Part shown: piece by piece, positions 34,280-44,419 of the stretch | Position numbering within the stretch: the first letter of the stretch is position 1 | How the letters are laid out: each line of letters begins with the position of its first letter | NCBI GenBank assembly: GCA_949361645.1 | Contig: OX442424.1 | Span: 5,469,473-5,533,472, forward strand | Direction: 5' to 3' | DNA: 64,000 nt | Origin: Spongilla lacustris | Taxonomy: Eukaryota; Porifera; Demospongiae; Spongillida; Spongillidae | Made by a program: the position numbers and the translations under genes | Notes under the pieces: generated by a model | The model's input: only the letters and a program-made list of their open reading frames with translations | What the model was told of the DNA's origin: nothing | The model's database searches: none

Positions 34280-35790
34280 TCTAAAATTTTAAGCTTTTCT
34301 GCCTTTATAGCAATGTTTAGTATGGTTAACAAATGTCCAATAAATTATATGGTTACTTTAGGGACCTCTGAATAGTATGACATGATTTTCATCTCTTAAG
34401 TCGGCCGTAATGATGCTAAGCAGCACTCATATCAAAAACCATATAAAAACAATCCTAACTTCACAACAAATTGGAGTTCAAACATTCCATATATAAAGCT
34501 ACTATAATGAGCTATCTGTGCAACAAAAAGGAGCTCTTAAGTCGAACTATTTGTTGAGTTGTAAGCCAAAAACCTTAACCTGAAGATACCTGAGGCTTAA
34601 TGTTTTCACCTTGAAAATTCAGTGTCAGATAGGAATTTCGACATTTTTAGTGATCCAAACCCAAAAGTTATGGTCTAAGTTATACAAAATGATGTTTCTG
34701 TAGATCCTGGTGTATAGTACCATTTGATGTATCGGTCCAAAGATGTTCAGTAACTGGCGCATCGTAGAAGGTACCCTGGGCTTCGTCAAATCTTTAGAAA
34801 CTTCGAATTCGTAGAAAGATAGAAGGAGGAATTATCTATAGGGGAGAGTACTTACAGTGGAGAGGACGCAGCGTTTTGGAGTCGAAAATCGTGGCCAGAA
34901 AATTATATTCTATTTGAACAACACTTAATAAATACCCCGATACGGTGCGTGTTTTAAAACTTAAAATCTAGTCTGGTCTATTGCTCACTCATTCGGCAGT
35001 CGTTCTGAATGCACAGTAAACCAAAATGAAGCTACCAGATCGTTTCTACCAAATGATGTCAATAAAAATTTCTAAAATTGCAAACAGAAAAATTTTCTTC
35101 TGGCGTCTAGGATTTTACGGTCTAAAATCAAGGATTCCGCAGTGCCTAACTGTGGTTTGAGCCGTGGTAACTCTTAATAGACAAATAGTACATGTGCGTA
35201 TGGACGTGTCATACGATGTTAAGGGATAGAATGTCTTTCTCCTTTGTTTGGCGGTGGAATTGCTTCCACAATCCGGGGTGCAATGGATAGCCTGTGCTCT
35301 TGAACAATAAGAGAGGGGTGTAGACCTTCTTGTAGATACTTGCACATGTGTGGGCATGGATAGTCAGGATAGACTCTACCCCCTGTTAATAAACTAGGAG
35401 ACCAAAGCCTGCACCCATTCACCTTGCCCATTGTTATAGATATATAAATTCTATCAACTTGATTGCTCTTGTAGACCACAGTGTACAGACAGGTGGTGCC
35501 CAAGAGAAGTGAGCAATATGTGGTGTGTGGGATGGCTCGTATCATCACAATTAGAGTTAGGTTGAGCAGTGCTGTACATGACATGTGGGTCTGGGCCCCA
35601 GACACTGGTTGTCTTCTCTCCCATAGGTTAACCATTAAGATCAATGTCCTAGCCATCATCAATTAAGCAGCCTCAGGTTTTAGACAACCCTCCTCTTAGT
35701 GTCTACCCATCATTGAGACTGCATCCCCCGGTACATGTACACTTCTCATGATCAGGTGTGCCTACATAGTGACTACTATTCTGACCCCAA
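34280..35790. other. No gene firmly seen
   Basis: Two overlapping minus-strand ORFs (35115-35357 and 35219-35662) have ordinary composition but no recognisable motif. One includes RVYPDYPCPHMCKYLQEGLH. They may be part of a decayed gene. Confidence 0.3.
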
Positions 35791-35799
35791 TCCATTGGT

Positions 35800-36775
35800 C
35801 TCCCTCTTTCCTCCCCTTCTCCCTCCCTCCCATCCGTCCCCTCTCCTCCCTCGCTCCCCTCCCATCCCTCTCCCTCCTCCCTCCCCTCTCCCTCCTCCCT
35901 CCCCTCTCCCTCCTCCCTCCCCTCTCCCTCCTCCCTCCCCTCTCCCTCCCCTCTCCCTCCTCCCTCCCCTCTCCCTCCCCTCTCCCTCTTCCCTCCCCTC
36001 TCCCTCCCCTCTCCCTCCTCCCTCCCCTCTCCCTCCTCCCTCCCCTCTCCCTCTTCCCTCCCCTCTCCCTCCTCCCTCCCCTCTCCCTCCTCCCTCCCTC
36101 CTCCCTCCCCTCTCCCTCCCCTCTCCGTCCTCCTTCCCCTCTCCCTCCTCCCTCCCCTCTCCCTCCTCCCTCCCCTCTCCCTCCTCCCTCCCCTCTCCCT
36201 CCTCCCTCCCCTCTCCCTCCTCCCTCCCCTCTCCCTCCTCCCTCCCTCCTCCCTCCCCTCTCCCTCCCCTCTCCCTCCTCCCTCCCCTCTCCCTCCTCCC
36301 TCCCATCCTTACCCTCTCCTCCCTCGCTCCCCTCCCTCCCCTCTCCTTCCTCCCTCCCCTCTCCCTCCTCCCTCCCCTCTCCCTCCTCCCTCCCCTCTCC
36401 CTCCTCCCTCCCCTCTCCCTCCTCCCTCCCCTCTCCCTCCTCCCTCCCACTCCCTCCTCCCTTCCCTCCTCCCTCCCATCTCCCTCCTCCCTCCCCTCTA
36501 CCTCCTCCCTCCCCTCTCCCTCCTCCATCCCCTATCCTCCCTTCCCTTCCCCCTCCTCTCCTCTCCCCCTCCTCTCCTCCCTCCCCTACCCTCCCTCTCC
36601 CTCCTCCCTCTCCTCTCCTCCCATCCTCTCCTCTCCCCTTCCTCTCCTTCCCCTCTCCTCCCATTTCCCTCCCTCTCTCCTCCCCTTTCCCTCTCCGCTC
36701 TCCTCCCCCCTTTCCTCTCCTCTCTCTCCCACCTCTCCCCCTCACTCTCCTTCTCCCTCCCATTCTCCCTTGTTT
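35800..36775. repeat. 1-kb polypyrimidine array, mainly an 18-bp unit
   Basis: The plus strand is almost pure C/T: repeats of CTCTCCCTCCTCCCTCCC with variants. Because the unit is a multiple of three and lacks stops, long ORFs of 250-409 codons (PSPLPP / GGRREGG repeats) appear in several frames on both strands; they are not genes. Such mirror-repeat tracts can form triplex DNA. Confidence 0.95.
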
Positions 36776-36964
36776 TTATAATTTCCCTTCTATTTACTGT
36801 ACTACACTAATGCCAGTCTGTTGGTTCTCCTTAATAATTCTGTTTATACTTATAACTACACTGTCAAAGTACTGCTCATACACGTCACAAGCACCTACAG
36901 TGGGTGCCATCAGGGGATGTATGCTTATAGTAACTCTGAACATTGATAGAATGCCCTCCTTTTC

Positions 36965-37035
36965 TTCCCTGTACTAATAGCCACCAAAAGGCTTCCATAG
37001 ACTCTGCAATGTTTCTGGAGCTGGTCTCTGTGGTG
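36965..37035 (-). pseudogene. Second N-RAG exon 1 fragment
   Basis: On the minus strand QLQKHCRVYGSLLVA parallels KLQQRCRLCGSLLVA of the RAG1-like relic (16475-16747); the nucleotide match includes TAGCCACCAAAAGGCTTCCA. The fragment stops where the polypyrimidine array begins. Together with the dehydratase exon at 37508-37640 it forms a second copy of the 16.68-17.51 kb segment. Confidence 0.7.
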
Positions 37036-37241
37036 TTACATCTAGGCTATGTGACCCAACAAAGCAACTGAAGCCGCATTATTCATAGCAAAGCAAAACC
37101 GTTTATTGTGTGATGAAAAAAAAGTATGGCTGCATCTGAATGGTGTTTCTGTACACCTCATTGTGTGTAGTTTACGATGCGGCATACCAACCGTCTTGAG
37201 AATTTGTCTGTGCTTGGTGTTTTCAGCTAGCCTAAAGCTTA

Positions 37242-37276
37242 GTCTCGTACCCAGACCCAAATGTACGTAACGATGA
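37242..37276. repeat. Single arm of a GTCTCGTACCCAGACC foldback
   Basis: GTCTCGTACCCAGACCCAAA followed by TGTACGTAACGATGA matches the arm of the member at 29917. The second arm is missing. Confidence 0.8.
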
Positions 37277-37507
37277 AGAGTGCGCATGTGGCATAGTCTC
37301 TAGTACGACGATAAACCAGTTAAATGGGAGGGATCAACGGGCATTCGATGGTAAAATGAACAAGATACGGCTCTCTCAAAAAACGCCATTTTAATGAGGC
37401 CATGGCGCATCTAGCCGCAATGGATTATTTGGGTTTACGGTATTGTCTAATTATGGACCCTTTTGTCCACCCGCAGAGGGCTGTGAATTAGTGCTTGACA
37501 AATAGTT

Positions 37508-37640
37508 AATTAACTCCACCACTAAATAACTACTCACCGCAATGCCCATAAAAAGTCCTTGAACTGTGCCCTCACATCCTTGATGGCCAATATGGTTGGG
37601 TTGGTGGGGGTCAGTGGCTATAGATTCTCTTGAATTTTGA
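37508..37640 (-). pseudogene. ALAD: Aminolevulinate dehydratase exon relic 2
   Basis: Same exon as 17373-17508, with one extra C (frameshift) and about 45 bases deleted across the zinc-cysteine segment, but with a good splice donor (GCATTGCG then GTGAGT). The flanking sequence TTAATTAACTCCACCACTA is shared with the first copy. Confidence 0.75.
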
Positions 37641-37647
37641 AGTACAT

Positions 37648-37649
<2 letters not shown>

Positions 37650-37706
<57 letters not shown>
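37650..37706. repeat. (CA)n microsatellite
   Basis: About 28 CA units. It accounts for the minus-strand CVCVCV ORF. Confidence 0.95.
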
Positions 37707-37707
<1 letters not shown>

Positions 37708-37711
<4 letters not shown>

Positions 37712-37806
37712 TCGTACCCAGACCCAAATGCACGTAACGATGATTGTATGACATCACGTGATGTCATACTGTAAGCGACGTACATTTTGGGTCTGGGTAC
37801 GAGACT
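37708..37806. repeat. Foldback element, GTCTCGTACCCAGACC family, member
   Basis: Left arm TTCGTACCCAGACCCAAATG, right arm ending TTTGGGTCTGGGTACGAGAC. The centre ATGACATCACGTGATGTCAT is palindromic. It abuts the CA repeat, which may have eroded its left end. Confidence 0.88.
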
Positions 37807-38071
37807 AGTTTGTGGGTTTCATGCCGACGTTACGTATACATGTGTACCCCTTCCTGCCGGATGAATTTTAAAGAAAAAAAGTAATATCGGGTTGGGTGTG
37901 GTTTTACTAATATAACTTCGAAACGCAACAAGGTTTCTACGTGCTACTTTCTTGAAATCTGTTCATTGATGTATGAGCGATGTTTTTATGTTGATGGATC
38001 GCCTCTGTGGCTACATTGTAACACCGAACGAGCAAACGGAAAAGTTGGATCGAAGCGTCGTGCTATCAATC

Positions 38072-38196
38072 TAGTATCGTACCCAGACCCTAGTACTTCA
38101 TAGCTGCGGATGGATTACATCACCGCTACGCTAGTTCTAGTTCGGTGATGTAATCCATCCGCAGCTGTGAAGTACTAGGGTCTGGGTACGAGACTA
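38072..38196. repeat. Foldback element, GTCTCGTACCCAGACC family, longest arms
   Basis: Arms of about 55 bp (GTATCGTACCCAGACCCTAG and on; mirrored ending TAGGGTCTGGGTACGAGACT) enclose CTACGCTAGTTCTAGTTCGG. The fullest copy of the subtype at 29342-29437. Confidence 0.9.
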
Positions 38197-38579
38197 CTAT
38201 CATTGATAAGGTTGGTTCTACTTTTTTGGTTTCATATAGTTCTGTCTTTCATGGAGATTGAATTTTGAATGATATTAGCTGTGTTTTAAAGCAGCGATGG
38301 TACGAACTGAGTTTTTGGGACGGAATGCATTACGCTTGATGGGTGGATTACATCACCACTACGTTCGGTATAGGGTTTCTTGTGCCCACTGGAATGCAAT
38401 TAGATCATACATCGTCAATTATCCGATTTTATATTCATGGCTAAAATGTGGTAACATACTTTGAACGCAGCCAGTTGTGACAGCTCATGACAGCAACCAC
38501 ACGCCATTCATTTCATGAAGCTTACAAGGGGGTTGATAAAAAGGCAGATGTGATGATGAGTGATTGTGGGGAGTGATAG

Positions 38580-38660
38580 GGAAGCAGTTCCCACCCTCTC
38601 TCCATAGCCTGATAGCCCCAACTCATGCCTGAGGGAGCTATCAGGTGAGTCCTTGATGTT
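38580..38660 (-). pseudogene. Degenerate dehydratase exon fragment left of the Gypsy element
   Basis: GAGGGAGCTATCAG and GGTGAGTCCTTGATGT occur here and at 44160-44222, on both sides of the retrotransposon. On the minus strand CTGATAGCTCCCTC corresponds to LIAPS of the exon at 44147-44190. It looks like a partial tandem copy. Confidence 0.5.
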
Positions 38661-38876
38661 TGTGTGTGCATGTGTGTGCATGTGTGTGTATAGCGCGTAC
38701 GCTCCCAGTCACAAGTAACAGCTCAGCGACAAGAATGACTCTTCACAGAACACGCATGATATATATAGACTATTGGTATTTCTAGATCTTTCTAGTGTGT
38801 GTGCATGTCATGTGCCTGCTTAACACCCAAGGTGTAGAGTAGCTGGCACTACACTCGTCACCCTCTCTTCGTGAGC

Positions 38877-41800
38877 TCAGTACCCAAATCTCACTGGTGC
38901 ATGCCTGTCTCTGGTAGGGTATCTTTTCTCTGTTTGTGGCGTAGGCTCCTCGAAGTGGTCTATTCCTGGTGGCTCCCATGACTGTGCACTGCGGATTGCT
39001 GGTGTGGCTGGAGGGGGCATGGTTCCTGGCTGGGAGTTGATTGCTGGCTGGATTTGTTGATGAAGACGGTTGGTGTGCACTATTTTTGTGCGTACTCCAT
39101 CAGAAATCTCCACCGTGACTGGTGATTTCACACTCCTTATTATCCAGTTCCCCTCCCATCGCGGATCTAGTTTGCCTGCTGTAGGCACTGATAACCACAC
39201 CGGGTCCCCAGCCTTGAAGTGTCTCTCTTCAGACTGTCTGTCATAGTGCACTTTCTGCCTGTGTGCAGACTCAGTGATGTGGGCCTCCACAAGGTCCTGT
39301 AACTCAGCCATCTTTGCCTGCAGTACTGCCTGGTAGGATGTGGCTTCATATCCTCCAACGGGGGTAACGATATTTGGCTATGCCTTCCATACATCAGCTG
39401 GAATGGGGACACTCCAGTGGAGGTGTGTGTAGCAGTTCTGTATGCATACAGAGCCAGTGGTAGATGTTGTTCCCAATCTTCCTGTCTCTCCACATAGGTT
39501 CTCAGCAGCTGCAACAATGAGCGGTTGAACCTCTCAACCATTCCATCACCCTGTGGGTGATAGGGTGTGGTGCGGCTTTTCTTTACCCCGAAGGCCTCCA
39601 ATGTGCTCTGGACAATGCTGCTTTCGAAGTTTCGACCCTGGTCAGAGTGAACGATTTCTGGGACACCGTATGTACAGAACAGCTTAACCAGTTCTGCTGT
39701 GATTCTTATGGCTGTCTGGTCTGGAAGTGGTCTGGCATCTACCCATTTGGTGAAGTAGTCCTGTATAACAAGAAGATACCTGTTGTTCTTGGTGGACACA
39801 GGTACTTCTAGGATGTCAATCGCAATCATCTGCCATGGTCGTCCAATAGGAATGTTTGTGAGGGGTGACCTCACTGGCATTGGTAGTTTGGACTTCTGGC
39901 ATGTGATGCATTACCTGCAGTGTCTGTCCACATCTTGGGCCATGTTCACCCAGTATGCCTCCCGTCGTATCCTTTCCAACGTCTTCTGTGTCCCCTGATG
40001 GCCTGCTGCCGGGGAGTCATGGCACATGCTCAGGGCCTTCTGGTGCAGTGTTTCTGGCAACAAGGGGACCACAACGGTGTCAGATGTAGGGCCTGGCTGG
40101 TACTTCCTGCACACAATACCATCCACTGTAACAAGCTGTGACCAGAGCTGGGCATATCGTCTCATTGGTGGTCGTTTCCAATTTCTGAGTGGAGGGTGTT
40201 GCTTGGACTGGAGTGCACTGTACAGTTGCTGGATTGTGTCCTCCTGTTTCTGTGCTTGCCTGATCTCTTCTGCTGTGAAGCCAGAATACACTGTGGTCAA
40301 GGCTGCATGGAGTGTTTCACTTTCTGGTTCTCTCCTTCGTGACAGTGCATCCGCATTTCCATTGGCTGTTCCCTTCCTGTACACTATCTCCAAGCTGAAT
40401 TCCTGTATTGCCAGAGCCCAACGACACAGGAGGCCCTCCATTTTCTGTTCAGCGAGCCATTGCAGGGGGGCATGGTCCGTCATTAGCTGGAAAGTACGTC
40501 CCAGCAGGTAGTGGCGGAACTGTTTCATGGCCCACACAATTGCTAAGCACTCACGTTGGATCACGCTTTAGTTGGCCTCTGCTTTGGTGAGTGTGCGACT
40601 GGCATAGCCAATCACTCGCTGATCTTGCTCCAGGACAGCCCCCAGCCCTACAATGCTAGCATCTGTCTGTAGTACCATAGTGCTGGCCTGCTTGCCGAAC
40701 GATGGGTATGCCAAGACTGGTGCTTCTGTCAGGCACGCCTTCAGCCTCTGGAATGACTCCTCGCTCTCCTTTGTCCATTGGAAGGGAGTGTCCTTCTGAG
40801 TCAGCTGGTATAGGGGGGCTGCCATGTCAGCAAACTTATCGATGTACTTGCGGTAGTATGAAGCGAGTCCAAGGAATTGCCGCACCTATGCTTCATCCTT
40901 TGGCTGGGGCCAGTTTACCACCGCGTCCACCTTGCTGCTATCTGGTGACATTCCTTCCCTGGAAAAGGTGTGTCCCAGGTACGTTACCTGTGCCATCCCG
41001 ATCTGACACTTGCTTCCTCTGAGGGTCAGTCCTGCCTCTCTCAAGCGTTGGAATGTTTGCTCCAAGTGGCTCTTGTGCAGCTCCTCATTTGCTGAGTGGA
41101 TCAGGACATCATCGATGTAGGTGGTGACAAATGGCAGTCCCCACATCACCACGTCCATGAGTCTCTGGAATGTGCTGGGTGCCCCACACAATCCAAAGGG
41201 CATCCTTGTGAACTGGAACAACCCCATTCCAGGACCAGGCGAGAATGCTGTCTTCTCTTGGTCCTTTGGGTCCACTGGTACTTGCCAGTACCCACACTGG
41301 AGGTCCAACTTGCTGAAGACAGTTGCCCCTGATAAACGATCCTGGACTTCTTCAATTAGAGGAAGTGGGTAGGCATCTTTTCTTGTCCTCTTGTTTACCT
41401 CTTGGTAGTCCACACACAGCCGGATTTCTCCCGTCTTCTTCCTGGTGTAGACAGCAGGTGCTAGCCATGAGCTGCTGCTTTCCACAATGATCCCTTTCTT
41501 CAGCATATCGTTTATCTGCTCCTGAACTTCTTGCTGGAAGTGTGCTGGTATCCTCCTGGGTGGGACTCTTGCCGGAGACCCCACAGTGTCAATCTGGTGA
41601 CAGGCCAACTTGGTAAGCCCAGGGGTCTTGACAAATCGGTCTCTTGCCTGTCGAATTGTCTCTTCAAAGCAAGGCTTGATAAATCCTGGAAGTTCAGCAT
41701 CTGCCAACTCCTTGAAAACCGGTATTACACACTCGTCCACCTCATCTGGAACTGGGACTTCCAAGGATGCCACAATGCACACCTTTTCTCTCCTCTCTCT

Positions 41801-42960
41801 TTCCGCTTTCCAAATTGCCTGCAGTGCTTCTGGTTCTGGTAATGGTGCTGGTCCAGGTGCTGTACTCACAGGTGTCGGCCTTTTCTGCCTAGCAACGGTG
41901 ACTGACACGGGCGAGGTAGTGAAGTCGAGTACCAACCCTTGTTGTTGCAGAAAATCAACCCCAAGGATGACTTGTGAGATGAGCTGTTCGACCACGATGA
42001 AACTATGCTCCGGTACCTCTTTGATGCCGCTTAACTTCACTGACGCCTTGACGTGGTTCACAACAGGGGCGGATACAGGAAATCTGGAAGGGGGGGGGTC
42101 CGACATGAATAATCAATAGGGGGAGGGTGCGGGAGGGGGATGTGCCCCCTCCCGCGCGAAGCGCGGAAGCTTTTGGGGTTCCCGCTCTTGGCGACACAGA
42201 CTATCTATCAAGCCTTTTAAACTGGGGCGAAAGACTAAAAAATGGCGGCAAAAATGGTTGGGGGGGGGGGAGGGGGGGAGTGTGGTATTTATCCGCATTT
42301 CACATTTGATTGAACTAATGGTTGTTGTCCGTTTTGGGCTCGATACAAGAAGTGGCCTGTGTGATAACTGGTCAGTGGGACTATAGAAGACCCATAAACT
42401 TAAAAATACAGTCTGTAGTTTATGGTGAATACCGGGCATAACGAGATAACGCGATCGGGCGTGTGCGTGATTCCTGTACGCGTAGGCCTAAATCTTTTAG
42501 CGCATTACATAATTACCTTTTGCTTTCTTGGAAAAGTAACTCAAGATACTTGCCGAATGAGGTGAGTGAACAGATTGTTTGCCATCTGGACGATACGCTA
42601 TATCACGTGGGATGTTGTTAATTGCATTCATTAATGGTATTGATACTTAATTTTATTCATCATCGGGTCTGAGGGGGGGGTCCGGACACCACCGACCCCC
42701 CCCCCCCCCCCTGTATCCGCCACTGCACAATGGTGATCTCCTCGTCGCCTGCCGAAACCAACCTTAGCTTTGGCGTATCATCCGGGCTAGTCGTTCCGTT
42801 GAAGCGTTTGGCGATGTCGTGCCTGATGAGCGATACTGAAGAACCGGAGTCCAACATCACCTCCACCATCATCCCTCCCACCAGTCCATTCACCACGGAG
42901 ACGCCGCTTCTGATGGAAGCGACGAACGCTGCTTCAAGTGGGCTCACTGGCGCGCAGGGT
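38877..42960 (-). pseudogene. Gypsy pol: protease, RT, RNase H, integrase (broken)
   Basis: In order: protease with MLDSGSSVSLI (near 42830) and ILGVDFLQQQG (near 41960); RT with LCVDYQEVNKRT, MPFGLCGAPSTFQRL and the TYIDDVLIHS catalytic box (near 41100); RNase H with LQTDASIVGLGAVL and an LMTDHAPLQW segment; integrase with IAIDILEVP, VHSDQGRNFE and DGMVERFNRSL; and a C-terminal chromatin-facing tail ending RHAPVRFGY. In-frame stops lie at 40886-40888, 40568-40570 and 39911-39913, and a frameshift at about 39350. A transposon at 42064-42725 splits the protease end; the frames on its two sides agree. Not functional as it stands. Confidence 0.93.
42064..42725. mobile_element. Small hAT5-like DNA transposon nested in Gypsy pol
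   Basis: 16-bp inverted ends, CAGGGGCGGATACAGG and inward CAGTGGCGGATACAGG (one mismatch), are flanked by the 5-bp direct repeat CACAA (42059-42063, 42726-42730). No ORF; G- and C-runs sit inside both ends. Leaving out the element and one CACAA leaves the pol frame uninterrupted. CAGNGGCGG ends are common in hAT elements, and a 5-bp duplication fits the hAT5 group rather than the usual 8 bp. Confidence 0.88.
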
Positions 42961-42967
42961 GTCTGTA

Positions 42968-43743
42968 TTAGCCCTCTGCAGACACCCCTCTGGAGTTTTC
43001 CGGATACTGCTCGCGATTTGTAGGTAGATTTCGGCAATTTCGACGGATGTGACCCACTTTCCAATCCCACAGTAGTAACAACGTACAGGCCGTGCGGCGC
43101 GTGGGGTACCATCCTGTTTTCTTTGTTGTAGCGCGCTCAGTGCTGCAACCTGCTCTGTCAAAGCTGCTACTTGCTCCGACAGCTTCTCTACGACTGCGTT
43201 TGTCGGGTTGCTAGGAGACGCTACTGCTTCGGCCTGCTGTTCGTTCTCGATCTCCAGGGCGGTCAACAGTTTCGCGCGCTCTACGGTCGACCGCAAGTCA
43301 GTGGTGTTTCCCGTTGCCCGTAGCTGCTTGCTGATTGCCGAGGGAAGGCCCGCCACGAACTGATGCAGCAAGAGTTGCTCCTTGGCGGTAGAGTCGAGCC
43401 GGGGCATGGCTTGCTCCAGCAGCTGCTTTAGATCATGCAGGAACACTGGCAGCGCTTCGCCGGGGACCATTTTTCTCTGCCGAAACCTCTCCATGGTACT
43501 AAAACTCGTTGATGTCATCGCTGCCAGTAGCTCCTTTTTTGTCTTCGCATAGGTCTTCTTCACTTCGGTGCTGAGTTCCAGCCATGCTGCGAGCGCTTCA
43601 CCTTCTAGCAGCGTAGGGAGTTTCAATACCTTTGTGTCGTCGTCCCATTTGTTTGCGTCGCTACAAATATCGAAACGCACGAACCATTCGTGGATGTTGC
43701 CCGACGCAAACGGTTTGGGCAGACTGACATGGACATTAGCCAT
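42968..43743 (-). pseudogene. Gypsy gag (frameshifted in the zinc knuckle)
   Basis: The start is ATG 43743 (MANVHVSLPKPFASGN), just inside the 5' LTR and primer site. About 240 residues follow with the gag core (EWFVRFDICSDANKWDDD, KLPTLLEGEALAAWL) and a coiled-coil (EQVAALTEQVAAL). The nucleic-acid-binding knuckle begins CYYCG; five bases that do not fit (near 43055) then throw the frame, and GHIRRNC continues in another frame to a TAA at 42968-42970. Pol follows in a third frame, as expected if the element uses frameshifting. Confidence 0.85.
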
Positions 43744-44146
43744 TCCGCTCTCTGCTACCAATATAGCGCGTACGCTCCCAGTCACAAGTAACAGCTCAGC
43801 GACAAGAATGACTCTTCACAGAACACGCATGATATATATAGACTATTGGTACTATTATTTCTAGATCTTTCTAGTGTGTGTGCATGTCATGTGCCTGCTT
43901 AACACCCAAGGTGTAGAGTAGCTGGCACTACATGTGCATGTGCATGTGTGTGTGCATGTGTGTGTGCATGTGCATATATGTGTGCATGTGCATGTGTGCA
44001 TGTGTTTACAGTTGTTTATGTGCATCTGCATATGTGTGTGCATGTGTGTGTATGTGTGTGCATGTGTGTGTATGTGTGTGCATGTGTGTGTGCCCATGTG
44101 AGTGTGCCCATGTGTGTGTCCATGTGAGTGTGCCCATGTGAGCTCA

Positions 44147-44402
44147 TTGATGGCCCTGTCCATCATGTCAGAGGGAGCTATCAGCTGATAACCTGAGAAA
44201 GTGTCGAGGTGAGTCCTTGATGTAAGTGTATGTGTATGTGTATGTGCAATTGTGCACTTGTGTGTGCATGTGTATGTGTGTGCATGTGTGTACATGGTCT
44301 CCTGTGGCTGCACCACACCTGCCTCAGCTTACACAAGAGCTACTTCAGCCAGTCTCTGGATGCTGGCCTTGTTGTCATGGGTACCATCAGGACTCAGAAG
44401 CC
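44147..44402 (-). pseudogene. ALAD: Aminolevulinate dehydratase exon pair, relic 3
   Basis: Exon 44333-44402 (70 bp, acceptor after CATTGCAG, donor GTAAGC) reads LLSPDGTHDNKASIQRLAEV AL and continues in phase from the GHC-ending exon type at 17373-17508. A second piece at about 44147-44190 reads GYQLIAPSDMMDRAINEL, matching the APSDMMD segment of the enzyme, but with residues missing after MMD and no in-phase splice site, so it looks decayed. The Gypsy element inserted 215 bp further on. No N-terminal or C-terminal exons are seen nearby. Confidence 0.72.
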
Positions 44403-44419
44403 CTGCAATGAGATCAGAA

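Larger units (their letters stand above)
38689..43932 (-). mobile_element. Ty3/Gypsy LTR retrotransposon, full structure but defective
   Basis: LTRs at 38689-38853 (3' LTR) and 43762-43932 (5' LTR) are identical by eye except for one 6-bp indel. In minus orientation they start TGTAGTGCCAGC. The 5' LTR is followed by TGGTAGCAGAG, complementary to the 3' end of initiator tRNA-Met, as the primer-binding site. The flanking 4 bp are TGTG on both sides, inside a TG-rich tract. The order is gag, protease, RT, RNase H, integrase, as in Ty3/Gypsy. No env is present. The body has three in-frame stops, frameshifts and a 662-bp DNA transposon, so this copy cannot encode working proteins. Confidence 0.95.

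Noticed and set aside
35735..36977. Long proline/serine- or glycine/arginine-rich ORFs (up to 409 codons) on both strands
   Set aside because: They are by-products of a C/T-only tandem repeat whose unit is a multiple of three and contains no stop; several frames are open at once.
39911..40888. Possible stop-codon reassignment, because Gypsy pol reads through three stops in one frame
   Set aside because: The stops are of two kinds (TAG and TAA), sit at sites where relatives have different residues, and come with frameshifts; host exons use normal stops. Simple decay explains it.
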